Shown: positions 5,548 to 13,584 of the stretch, in pieces
How the letters are laid out: each line of letters begins with the position of its first letter
How positions within the stretch are numbered: the first letter of the stretch is position 1
NCBI GenBank assembly: GCA_002348825.1
Contig: DEBN01000161.1
Location: 1 to 18,227 of the forward strand
Length of the DNA stretch: 18,227 nucleotides
Source of the DNA: Gammaproteobacteria bacterium UBA2955
GTDB lineage: Bacteria; Pseudomonadota; Gammaproteobacteria; Pseudomonadales; Azotimanducaceae
Direction: 5' to 3'
Program-made: the position numbers and the translations under genes
Notes under the pieces: model-generated
What the model was told of the DNA's origin: nothing
The model's input: only the letters and a program-made list of their open reading frames with translations
Database searches by the model: none

Positions 5548-7103
5548 GCTGCGATACCGATAGGCGACAACAGCAGGTACAGCGCGCAGATACATAGGGC
5601 CAGAAAGCCGACTACCCACCAGCGAAAGCGCCAAGGTGTGAGGTCTACCGGTGATCGCATGCGGCGTGTTGAGTGAGGCGCTGGGCTGGCAAATACGGCA
5701 AGAGCGCCGAATTCGACTGCGAACAAAATTCCGTACCAGTGAATGAAGTGAATACCCGTGTCCCAAATAAACGTGATGATGGTGTAGACAGGGATATGGA
5801 ACAGCACAACACCTAGTGCGGTTTTGCTATTAGCCCGTGGGAGGAACAAGGCCGCCAATACGATTGCGATAAGCGGAATATTGTAGAACCCGCTAAATTT
5901 TCGAATGAGTTGCCACAGACCGTCTGGAGCTAATTGCAGGCTTGGCGCAACGAGTAAGCCGGTTAGGCTGACCGCGACGCAAGCCCAGCGACCCAATGTT
6001 ACTTTGTTGCGTTCGCTGAGCCGCTGTCCCCGCCATGGCATGATGATGTCGTACGTGATGATGGTGGCCGAGCTCTGCAGCAAACTGTTGAAAGAGCTAA
6101 ATACGGTGCCGAGTAACACCGCTAGAAACAAACCAATCAGATAGCTTGGAAGCACATCGCGCACTAGGCGTGGGTACGCTTTGTCCATGCCGCCAATGTC
6201 GGGGCCATACAGGTGAAAGGCAATAATGCCCGGCAGCATGATGAAGAAAGGGATCAGTAGTTTAAAGAAGCCGGCCAGTAACACGCCTTGTTGCCCGGCG
6301 GCCAAGCTTTCGGCGGCGAGGCTTCTTTGAATCACGTACTGGTTGGTGCCCCAATACGATAGGTTTGCGAATAACATGCCGGTAAATAGCGTCAAAAAAG
6401 GGGTGGGGTCGGTAGCGCTGCCGATGGCGTTGAGTTTTTCTGGTTGGTTCGTGGTAACGATGCGCCATCCTTCGGCAATATTGTCGTCACCTAAATGCAT
6501 CAAGCCAAGGATCGGTATCGCGAAACCAAAGAAGATCAAGCCGATACCGTTCAAGGTATCGGAAACCGCTACCGCGCGTAAGCCGCCAGTAACAGCATAT
6601 AGCGTGCCGATGCTGGCGATGACAACCATACTTATGGGGAACGCCCAAGCCGCACTTAATTCAGCGGCAAACGTTTCTACTACGGCGATAGTGCCGGAGT
6701 AGAGAACGGAAGGAATGGTGACCAATCCGTAGGCCAGCAGGAATAGCACCACAACAGCTATGCGCACGCGCTGGTCGAAGCGCTCGCCGAGATACTCGGG
6801 CAATGTGGTAAATCCGTGGGCGAGAAATCTTGGCAAAAACACCAGCGCGGTAATAATGATTGCAACGACCGCCATAACTTCCCAAGCCATGGAACTGAGG
6901 TTGAATGCGTAGGCAGATCCGGCGAGACCGATGATTTGTTCGGCAGAAATGTTAGTGAGCAGTAATGACCCCGCGATGAACACACCGCCTAAGGACCGGC
7001 CAGCGAGAAAAAACCCCTCGCTGTCAGTGACTTTACCGCGTGTCAACCAATATGAAACGGCGGCGACGAAGCACATAAAAATCAGGGCGGATATCCAGAC
7101 CAT
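5544..7103 (-). CDS. Sodium/solute symporter, vSGLT/YidK-like (probable sugar transporter)
   Basis: 519 residues, almost entirely hydrophobic helices, fitting the 14-helix SSS (SLC5-like) inner-membrane symporters. Segments match what I know of vSGLT: LTNISAEQIIGLAG near residue 50, including the Asn/Glu/Gln of the sugar site, YWGTNQYVIQRSLAAES, FKLLIPFFIMLPG with the Lys, and FSSFNSLLQSS, whose paired Ser residues fit the sodium site in helix 8. A sugar or sugar-like substrate is therefore more likely than proline or acetate. It starts at ATG 7103 with only a poor ribosome binding site, is divergent from the DUF5916 protein over 68 bp, and ends tail-to-tail with the matB-like gene, sharing CTAA at 5544-5547. 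The substrate itself is not readable. Confidence 0.88.
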   Translation of the reverse strand: MVWISALIFMCFVAAVSYWLTRGKVTDSEGFFLAGRSLGGVFIAGSLLLTNISAEQIIGLAGSAYAFNLSSMAWEVMAVVAIIITALVFLPRFLAHGFTTLPEYLGERFDQRVRIAVVVLFLLAYGLVTIPSVLYSGTIAVVETFAAELSAAWAFPISMVVIASIGTLYAVTGGLRAVAVSDTLNGIGLIFFGFAIPILGLMHLGDDNIAEGWRIVTTNQPEKLNAIGSATDPTPFLTLFTGMLFANLSYWGTNQYVIQRSLAAESLAAGQQGVLLAGFFKLLIPFFIMLPGIIAFHLYGPDIGGMDKAYPRLVRDVLPSYLIGLFLAVLLGTVFSSFNSLLQSSATIITYDIIMPWRGQRLSERNKVTLGRWACVAVSLTGLLVAPSLQLAPDGLWQLIRKFSGFYNIPLIAIVLAALFLPRANSKTALGVVLFHIPVYTIITFIWDTGIHFIHWYGILFAVEFGALAVFASPAPHSTRRMRSPVDLTPWRFRWWVVGFLALCICALYLLLSPIGIAA

Positions 7104-7171
7104 CGGAACAGCCTACGATGGACACGGAAATGCGTCTATACTCCCGTCGTTGGTTTATTTAAGGGAACTGC
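7104..7171. promoter_or_regulatory. Shared 68 bp promoter region of the symporter and DUF5916 genes
   Basis: For the plus direction TATACT (7137-7142) is a good -10 match but has no clear -35, and AAGGGA (7161-7166) lies 5 bp before the ATG of the barrel protein. The minus-direction promoter for the symporter is not evident. The short gap means control of the two genes is probably linked. Confidence 0.35.
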
Positions 7172-10030
7172 ATGAGCTGGAGAGCGTTCTTCCAAGGTTC
7201 GGTATTGCTGCTGTGCGGCTGTGTAACTGCTCAAGCAATGGCGCTCCCGGGCGTAGTCCTTGGCAGCTTCAGTTCTCAAGAAAATGCGGATGCGCGGAGA
7301 GCCGAAGTTGAATTTGTGTTGGGACAGCCGGCTCGTGTGGTTGTTGCCTCAGTAGACGGCCGACAGCTATATCGTGTCGTTGTGACCACCGAACGCGCTG
7401 GTATTGCGCAGTTGAAGGCGCGGGCTCGCGCTGGCGGTCTTGGCGAAGGCTGGCGCATTGAGATGCCTGAAATCCCGGCCGAAGAAACAGTCCAACGGAA
7501 TCGACAACTCGCGCCACCGTCGCGAGTGGCCAATGCAGTGCAGCCATCCCCGGTAGCCACCGTTGCTGCAGTTGACGCCGATCGGCCGGTCGGTGAAGCG
7601 AATCTCCCGGTGCAAAATACAATGGTGGCGTTAGGTCCAGGTGGCGCCGATGTGGACATTCAAATCCCAGAATTCTCCCGCGATCAGGTGGACGTGCGTC
7701 TAGATGGACGATTGGATGAAGGGGTTTGGGGCCAGGTGCCCGGTTACGACAATATGCTGGTAATGGATCCGGACACGCTTGCTGATACTCGATTCAAGAC
7801 GGACGCTCGGTTTTTCTATACCGATGAGGGCTTATATATCGGTGTCTATATGCAGCAACCGCGAGAGACACTGATTGCGCGGTTGTCCAGCCGTGATGAA
7901 TTCATTAACCGTGATTCCATAGGTATTACCCTGGACACTTCGGGCGAGGGCCTTTATGGCTACTGGTTTGTGGTTAACCTAGGTGGCTCGGTTATGGATG
8001 GGAAGGTCGCCGCTGAACGCCAGTTTTCGCGCGAGTGGGACGGGCCATGGAGCAGTGGCAGCACCGAGTTAGAAGACGGCTGGAGTGCAGAAATGTTTCT
8101 GCCGTGGTCGATGATGACCATGGCCGATGCGGAAGACGGTAAGCGCGAACTGGGTTTCTGGATCAACCGCAAAGTTGCTTATTTAGATGAACGTTGGAGT
8201 TGGCCGGCTCTGCCCTTTGCTGCCCCGCGTTTTATGTCGGCATTGGCGACCATGCGTACCCCCAATGTGCAGCCAAAACAACAACTGGCGGTGTTTCCAT
8301 ACGCGTCCTATACCGCTGATGCGATGAATGAAGAAAGTGAACCAAGGGTTGGCGCCGATATCTCGTGGCGTCCGTCCTCCAATTTGCAGGTAACCGCGAC
8401 ACTAAATCCCGATTTTGGCGCGGTGGAATCCGATGACGTAGTGGTAAACCTGACTGCCTTTGAGACCTTCTTTCCGGAAAAGCGGTTGTTCTTTCTCGAG
8501 GGCCGCGAGGTTTTCGCGACCACCCCCCGCAGCCTAGTGCGTACGGACAGTCCTTCGGGCAGTGGCTCCAGAGGCACCAGTTCGACTTTCAATCCCGAGC
8601 CGACAACACTTTTGAATACTCGCAGAATTGGCGGTGCGCCCAAGGTAACGCTGCCGGATGGCGTGGATGTCGCGGGGGTGGAACGAGGCAAACCTACAGA
8701 CTTGAAAGGTGCGGTCAAAGTCACCGGCCAGAACGGCGGTTTGCGTTATGGCTTTTTATCGGCGTTTGAAGGCGATATGACCTTACCGGGCACCTTTAAC
8801 TCGGGAGCGCTTCTTGGTCAGTCGACGACGGTGGACACCTCCGGCCGTGATTTCGGGGTTGCACGTTTGCTTTACGAGCAGGTTGGCGAAGGCCGGCGTT
8901 CAATTGGCTATTTAGGCACCATGGTTAGCCATGAAGATGGCGACGCTATCGTGCACGGCGTCGATGCGCACTGGCTGTCGCGCAATGGTGCCTGGGCGGT
9001 AGATGGTCAGGTGATGAGCAGTGATGTGGATTCGGTGCAGGGCTACGGTGCAATGGCTGACATCGACTATAAACCGAGGCAGGGGACGCAGCATAAGTTG
9101 GCCGTTGACTATTTCGATAAGAAGCTCGATGTCAGCGACCTTGGCTTTATCCGTCGCAACAACGCAATGAGCGTAAATTATCAATATAACTGGTCCACTG
9201 GGCGCGGCCTGCAAAATCTCCGTAACAAGCGGCGATCGTTGATGCTCTCTAATTCGTGGAATATGGACGGTCAGGTTGTGCGTTCGGGTATTTTCCTGCG
9301 CAACGGCTGGACATTTAAAAATCTCAATGAGATTCGCACCGAGCTTGATTATTTTCCGGTCCGCTGGGAAGACCGTAACTCGTTTGGTAACGGTAGCTAC
9401 AAGATGCACGATCGATGGGTTGGGGAGATTGCCATTGGCACCGACACCTCGCAAAAAATTTCTTATAGCGCCTTGATCGGTTTGCGTCAGGAAGAGCTAA
9501 GTGATTGGACGATCCGTTCGTCGGTCGGGGTGACCTATACACCCAGCGATCGATTTTCGTTCGATTTGGATTTGAACTATTTCAAGCGCGACGGTTGGTT
9601 ACTGCATGATCAAGACCGGTTGATGGCGACCTATGAGGCCGGAGATTTCCAGCCGCGCTTAGGTATGGATATTTTCTTTTCCTCCAAACAGCAATTACGC
9701 TTGAGTTTGCAATGGGCCGCCATCCGAGCTGAAGAGCAGGAGTTCTACCTCATTCCAGACGGGGGCGGTCGACTGTCGGCAATATCGGACCCTGTTGGCG
9801 CGGGTGTTGTGGCTGCGACCAGTGGCGATTTTGCGTTGTCACGTTTGACTACCCAGTTGCGATATCGCTGGGAGATTGGCCCGCTATCCGACTTCTTTCT
9901 GGTTTACACCCGGGGCAGTAACTTACCGGGTCGCGTCGACGATGAGTACGATGATTTATTCCAAGACGCTCTCAGCGATCCCATCGTCGATACGTTCATT
10001 GCCAAGCTGCGCTACCGATTCGGTAACTAG
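7172..10030 (+). CDS. SPOR domain / CBM9-like / DUF5916 outer-membrane barrel protein
   Basis: 952 residues. A signal peptide (1 to about 24, ending TAQAMA) is followed by a SPOR-like domain at about 27-98 (VVLGSFSSQENADARRAEV ... GRQLYRVVV), a Pro/Ala-rich linker to about 165, a family 9 carbohydrate-binding-like beta-sandwich at about 172-360 (VRLDGRLDEGVWGQVP; FKTDARFFYTDEGLYIGVY; DRDSI-type and GYWFVVN segments), and a long DUF5916 region from about 372 to the end. The latter has the hallmark NPDFGAVESDDVVVNLTAFE followed by FFPEKRLFFLEG. The C-terminus is rich in alternating beta strands and ends KLRYRFGN, as in outer-membrane barrels. SPOR domains bind glycan strands stripped of peptides, so the protein may tie an outer-membrane barrel to peptidoglycan. 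Function is not established. Start ATG has a good ribosome binding site. Confidence 0.85.
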   Translation: MSWRAFFQGSVLLLCGCVTAQAMALPGVVLGSFSSQENADARRAEVEFVLGQPARVVVASVDGRQLYRVVVTTERAGIAQLKARARAGGLGEGWRIEMPEIPAEETVQRNRQLAPPSRVANAVQPSPVATVAAVDADRPVGEANLPVQNTMVALGPGGADVDIQIPEFSRDQVDVRLDGRLDEGVWGQVPGYDNMLVMDPDTLADTRFKTDARFFYTDEGLYIGVYMQQPRETLIARLSSRDEFINRDSIGITLDTSGEGLYGYWFVVNLGGSVMDGKVAAERQFSREWDGPWSSGSTELEDGWSAEMFLPWSMMTMADAEDGKRELGFWINRKVAYLDERWSWPALPFAAPRFMSALATMRTPNVQPKQQLAVFPYASYTADAMNEESEPRVGADISWRPSSNLQVTATLNPDFGAVESDDVVVNLTAFETFFPEKRLFFLEGREVFATTPRSLVRTDSPSGSGSRGTSSTFNPEPTTLLNTRRIGGAPKVTLPDGVDVAGVERGKPTDLKGAVKVTGQNGGLRYGFLSAFEGDMTLPGTFNSGALLGQSTTVDTSGRDFGVARLLYEQVGEGRRSIGYLGTMVSHEDGDAIVHGVDAHWLSRNGAWAVDGQVMSSDVDSVQGYGAMADIDYKPRQGTQHKLAVDYFDKKLDVSDLGFIRRNNAMSVNYQYNWSTGRGLQNLRNKRRSLMLSNSWNMDGQVVRSGIFLRNGWTFKNLNEIRTELDYFPVRWEDRNSFGNGSYKMHDRWVGEIAIGTDTSQKISYSALIGLRQEELSDWTIRSSVGVTYTPSDRFSFDLDLNYFKRDGWLLHDQDRLMATYEAGDFQPRLGMDIFFSSKQQLRLSLQWAAIRAEEQEFYLIPDGGGRLSAISDPVGAGVVAATSGDFALSRLTTQLRYRWEIGPLSDFFLVYTRGSNLPGRVDDEYDDLFQDALSDPIVDTFIAKLRYRFGN

Positions 10031-10046
10031 CAACAGCACCATCGAG

Positions 10047-11741
10047 TTAGTGGCTGTCGGCGACCTGCAGTGTGTCACGTAGTTCGCGCTTAAGAAATTT
10101 ACCCGATGCATTTCTTGGTAGCGCTGCATCGGTAAACCAGATGTAACGCGGTACCTTGAACTTGGCAATCTGAGACGCGCAATGGGTGCGAATTTCCTCG
10201 GCGCTTGCAGTATTACCCGGGTTCAGATAAATCGCCGCGCCTACTTCTTCACCAAGTCGATCATCTGCGACGCCGAAGACCGTGCATTCTGCGACTGCGG
10301 GATGATCGAAGATTGCGCTTTCAACTTCTGCGCAGTAAATGTTTTCGCCGCCACGCAGGACCATGTCTTTAATTCGGTCGACGATGTATAAGAAACCGTC
10401 CTCGTCTTCTCGGGCCATGTCGCCGGTGCGTAACCAGCCATCGACAATGGTTTCTGCCGTTGCCTCCGGTCGATTCAGGTAGCCTCTAATCACATGGCCG
10501 CCACGTACCCACAACTCACCGGGATCGCCTTTGGGTCGTTCCTCGGCAGTATCAGGATCCACTACCTTTGTTTCAAATACCGGCATAGCGGGTCCACAAC
10601 TGGCCGGTTTATCAACAAAATAGTCAGCGCCGATTGACGTAATAATGCCGCAGGTTTCGGTCATACCATAGCCGGTGCTGGGACGCGCGGTCGTCACCTG
10701 CTCGTCGATTTTGCCGACTAAATCCGGTTGCAGCTGTGCGCCGCCGCCACCGAGGGTGAGCAGACTCGACGTGTCGGTTTTAGCGAAGTCGGGATGCGCA
10801 ATAATCTCTCGAGCCATAACCGGCACGCCACTTAAAGCTGAAATTTTCTCCTGCTCTATAAGTTTGAGCGCAGTACCTGCATCCCACTTATACATGTGGG
10901 TGAGTTTGCCGCCGGCCAATGTGGTCCCATGCGCCACGCAGTTGTTGGCGGTGACGTGGAACAAAGGCGTTGTGACCAAAGCCGAGGGTATGGGCGGTTC
11001 CGCATCCGCTTCGATAAGCCCTTTTTGCACCGATAACAGCCGTTGTAAAGCTGCGGAGAACATCATGCTCCAGATGTTGCTCATGCAGCCGCGGTGGGTG
11101 AGCTGTGCACCCTTGGGGTTTCCCGTAGTACCCGAGGTGTAAAAAATGCACGCGTCACTGTCCGGGTCGATTGACACCTCGGCAATGGGGGATGGATGGG
11201 CAATAACACTTTGCCAAGGGGTGACATCTAGGTGTTCGGACGACAATCTCACCCCCACGATCTGCAGCTGCGACAATTGGTCTCTGATGTCACTGAGCGT
11301 TGCCAGACGCTCATCATCAACGATGATTACTTTTGGCTCAGAATCATTGAGCGCGTACAACATTTCCGGGCCGGTCCACCAAGCGTTCATGCCGACGACG
11401 GTCGCGCCTATGGACAACGTTGCCCAATAGCTCAGCAACCACTCTGGGTAATTGCGCATAGCAATAGCCACGCGATCACCAGGCTCGACGCCTTGCGCAA
11501 TCAGCCAGTTACCTAAAGCATTCACTCGGTCGTGGGCCTCGGCATAAGTTAAACGCTCGTCTTCATAAATTAGATATTCTCGATCGGCATATGCGGCGGT
11601 TGCCGCCCACGCGTCACGTAAATTGGGTAGTGCATTGGCGTAGGTTCGTATGTCTACACCGCGCACATTCGTAGTGATAACTTCGAAGTCGGCCCCCGGT
11701 GCGATGAGCGCAGCCCACGCGGATTTATACTCTTGGTACAT
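10047..11741 (-). CDS. AMP-binding acyl-CoA synthetase (fatty acid-CoA ligase-like)
   Basis: 564 residues, class I adenylate-forming enzyme. P-loop YTSGTTGNPKG at 201-211, TTPLFHVTANN, GYGMTE (357-362), TGDMAREDEDGF, the hinge DRIKDMVLRGGENIYCAEVE, and C-terminal PRNASGKFLKREL with the catalytic Lys548. It activates a carboxylic acid, probably a medium/long-chain or cyclic acid, to its CoA thioester; the substrate cannot be told from sequence. It is clearly different from the matB-like enzyme in the same window (other acyl-pocket segments, extra 70 residues). AAGGGGGA lies a few bases before the ATG at 11741. It is convergent with the DUF5916 gene (16 bp between stops) and divergent from the GT2 gene. 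No beta-oxidation gene is adjacent. Confidence 0.87.
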   Translation of the reverse strand: MYQEYKSAWAALIAPGADFEVITTNVRGVDIRTYANALPNLRDAWAATAAYADREYLIYEDERLTYAEAHDRVNALGNWLIAQGVEPGDRVAIAMRNYPEWLLSYWATLSIGATVVGMNAWWTGPEMLYALNDSEPKVIIVDDERLATLSDIRDQLSQLQIVGVRLSSEHLDVTPWQSVIAHPSPIAEVSIDPDSDACIFYTSGTTGNPKGAQLTHRGCMSNIWSMMFSAALQRLLSVQKGLIEADAEPPIPSALVTTPLFHVTANNCVAHGTTLAGGKLTHMYKWDAGTALKLIEQEKISALSGVPVMAREIIAHPDFAKTDTSSLLTLGGGGAQLQPDLVGKIDEQVTTARPSTGYGMTETCGIITSIGADYFVDKPASCGPAMPVFETKVVDPDTAEERPKGDPGELWVRGGHVIRGYLNRPEATAETIVDGWLRTGDMAREDEDGFLYIVDRIKDMVLRGGENIYCAEVESAIFDHPAVAECTVFGVADDRLGEEVGAAIYLNPGNTASAEEIRTHCASQIAKFKVPRYIWFTDAALPRNASGKFLKRELRDTLQVADSH

Positions 11742-11768
11742 TGGTCCCCCTTAAAACGAGCAGCAACT

Positions 11769-11778
11769 TTACATGTAA
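11769..11778. promoter_or_regulatory. Perfect palindrome upstream of the acyl-CoA synthetase
   Basis: TTACATGTAA is a perfect 10 bp palindrome, 27 bp upstream of the synthetase start in the 108 bp gap shared with the divergent GT2 gene. Its position suits an operator, but short palindromes also occur by chance and I cannot name a regulator. Confidence 0.3.
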
Positions 11779-11849
11779 CAATAGCGTTTGCGAAGGTCGC
11801 GGCATGCCAACGCACGTTTGTAGGTTTATGCTTTCTTTGAGAAGAATTG

Positions 11850-12554
11850 ATGGCAGCGGAATGCACAGAGAATATTACGGTAATCGTCCCAACGCGCGCT
11901 CAAAGCGAGACGTTGTCGCGCTTACTCGATCAGATTAAGCGTTTTGGATTGAGCTTTGTTGTCGTTCAAGCGAGTGGGACAACCATGGTTCCGGGTTATG
12001 CGGACATGAACGCGGGCGGTCTCTGGTTGCAGGCGCCCGCCTCGCGGGGCGGGCAGGTGGCTGCTGGTATCGCGGAGTGCAATACCGATTGGTTCTGGGT
12101 TTTACACGATGACAGCGAGATCGATATCGAAACCGTTGAGCGGCTTTTAAACGTTGTTGCCAGCGGGACGCCACGATGGGGTCGCTGCAACGTTTATTTC
12201 AAAGAACGTGGATGGCCCTTGCGTGTCATCGCAGCGATGATGAACCTGCGGTCGAGTCTGAGCAAAATTTGCACTGGTGATCAGGGTATGTTTTTTCACC
12301 GCGCGCATATTGATAGCGTTGGCGGCTTCCCGGCACAGCCGCTCATGGAGGACATTGAGCTGAGCGTGCGACTGAAGGGGTGCGCCGCTAAGGACTTTTT
12401 AGCCCTGCCAGCGCCGCTTGGCACCAGTGGCCGACGCTGGCTCGAGCAGGGTTTCATTCTCACGATTTTGCGCATGTGGTGGCTGCGTTGGCGGTACTTT
12501 TTTGGCGCAGATCCAGGGGTTTTGTTTCGCCAATACTATCGATCGGGGGGATAA
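11850..12554 (+). CDS. TIGR04283-type family 2 glycosyltransferase
   Basis: 234 residues from ATG 11850 (one codon longer if the adjoining TTG is used). GT-A fold glycosyltransferase: ITVIVPTRAQSETLSRLLDQ at the N-terminus, SRGGQVAAGI (about 66-74), LHDDSEID (about 85-92) as the nucleotide-sugar/metal motif, then TGDQGMFFHRAHID, GGFPAQPLMEDIELSVRLK and a C-terminal aromatic ILRMWWLRWRYFFGADP segment. The GDQG...PLMEDIELS pattern identifies the TIGR04283 group. These proteins are commonly paired with TIGR04282, as here, and sometimes occur near a radical-SAM gene for arsenosugar synthesis, which is absent from this window. The C-terminal aromatic stretch may touch the membrane. Acceptor unknown. 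Confidence 0.82.
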   Translation: MAAECTENITVIVPTRAQSETLSRLLDQIKRFGLSFVVVQASGTTMVPGYADMNAGGLWLQAPASRGGQVAAGIAECNTDWFWVLHDDSEIDIETVERLLNVVASGTPRWGRCNVYFKERGWPLRVIAAMMNLRSSLSKICTGDQGMFFHRAHIDSVGGFPAQPLMEDIELSVRLKGCAAKDFLALPAPLGTSGRRWLEQGFILTILRMWWLRWRYFFGADPGVLFRQYYRSGG

Positions 12555-12561
12555 GGCCCCA

Positions 12562-13176
12562 ATGACATTGAGTCTAGCATTATTTGCTAAAGCACCATTG
12601 CTGGGGCAAACAAAAACCCGTTTGGCGGGGGTGTTGAACCCTCAGGGCGCATTAGCGGCTCACTGTGAGTTGGTTGAACATGCGCTTGGGCAATTGTCTG
12701 CTGTGATAGGGCAGAGCAACGTCCAAGTCGAGCTCTGGGTCAGTGCGGATCACCCTGTGGCCCGGCAATGGGCGCGCACCTTCGGTGTGCCGATCAATCT
12801 ACAGCGTGGTTATGATCTCGGTGACCGTATGCATCATGCGTTGGTGGATCAGTTGTCCCGGGGTGCCGATTTTGCCGCGGTGATGGGCAGTGACTGTCCG
12901 CAACTGGATGCAGAATATTTGAATTGGGTGGCACAGTCCGCCAGCGAAGCCGATGTGGTTATTGCGCCTGCCGAAGACGGGGGTTACGGACTCATCGGGA
13001 TGGCAGCGTCGCAGCCGCAGCTGTTCGCGGATATGCCTTGGGGTTCAAATGTCGTGTTCGAGGAAACCTTGCGGCGTGCGCACGAGTCGAAACTTCGCGT
13101 GGCGGTTGGCGAGCAGATCTGGGATGTAGATTGCCCTGAGGATTGGGCCCGTTTTCAGAACCTAAAGCGCCGCTAG
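12562..13176 (+). CDS. TIGR04282/DUF2064 family transferase-like protein
   Basis: 204 residues from ATG 12562, 7 bp after the stop of the GT2 gene, so the two form an operon. The frame is open further upstream, but that part lies inside the GT2 gene in another frame. Motifs: LFAKAPLLGQTKTRLAG at the N-terminus, GSDCPQL (109-115), APAEDGGYGLIG (135-146), PWGSNVVFEETL and a final WDVDCPEDW (187-195). These define the DUF2064 group, a nucleotidyltransferase-like GT-A fold. The family has been linked by name to arsenosugar biosynthesis, but most members are not tested. Its stop codon shares CTAG with the stop of the convergent sufE. Confidence 0.85.
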   Translation: MTLSLALFAKAPLLGQTKTRLAGVLNPQGALAAHCELVEHALGQLSAVIGQSNVQVELWVSADHPVARQWARTFGVPINLQRGYDLGDRMHHALVDQLSRGADFAAVMGSDCPQLDAEYLNWVAQSASEADVVIAPAEDGGYGLIGMAASQPQLFADMPWGSNVVFEETLRRAHESKLRVAVGEQIWDVDCPEDWARFQNLKRR

Positions 13177-13583
13177 ACCGGTTCTGACGCAGCGGCAGCT
13201 ATTGCATGGATGCGTTGAATCATTGCCCGCAAACCATTACCTCGCGCGGCCGAAAGGTGACTAAGAAGCTGTAATTCTTCAAATAACGCCTCGATGTCCG
13301 TTGTCAGAATTTCCTCAGCTGAGCGACCATTCAGGGTAATCAGTACGATGCTGATCAATCCTTTAACGATATGAGCGTCTGAATCCATAGCGAAGTGCAG
13401 CGCCTCGCCACGGGTTTCATGCGTTAACCAAACCTGACTTTGACAGCCTCGGATCAGATTTGCATCGATGCGCTGGGCTTCGGGAAGACTGGGCAGATCC
13501 TTACCGAGGTCGATAACAAAACGGTATTTATCTTCCCAATCGTCGAAAAACTCGAAGGTCTCTTTGAGGGTCCGAACATCCAT
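13173..13583 (-). CDS. sufE: SufE sulfur acceptor for cysteine desulfurase
   Basis: 136 residues from ATG 13583. SufE takes persulfide sulfur from SufS and passes it to SufB. The active-site Cys47 is in IRGCQSQVWL, with the helical C-terminal half typical of the family. The frame can be extended seven residues to a TTG inside sufT, but ATG one base after the sufT stop is the more natural start and implies coupled translation. It is the last gene of the SUF operon. Its TAG stop is embedded in CTAG, whose other strand ends the DUF2064 gene, so no terminator fits between them. Confidence 0.92.
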   Translation of the reverse strand: MDVRTLKETFEFFDDWEDKYRFVIDLGKDLPSLPEAQRIDANLIRGCQSQVWLTHETRGEALHFAMDSDAHIVKGLISIVLITLNGRSAEEILTTDIEALFEELQLLSHLSAARGNGLRAMIQRIHAIAAAASEPV

Positions 13584-13584
13584 A

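Noticed and set aside
5236..5766. 176-codon minus-strand ORF across the matB-symporter junction
   Set aside because: It overlaps the catalytic end of the matB-like gene and the end of the symporter, both strongly supported in other frames.
7172..7240. Lipobox in the DUF5916 protein (LLCGC)
   Set aside because: The residue before Gly is Cys, which fits the lipobox poorly, and a normal signal peptidase I site (TAQAMA) follows, so I treat it as a standard signal peptide.
8912..9454. 180-codon minus-strand ORF inside the DUF5916 gene
   Set aside because: It is antisense to a well-supported barrel protein and its translation lacks any recognisable motif; a shadow frame.
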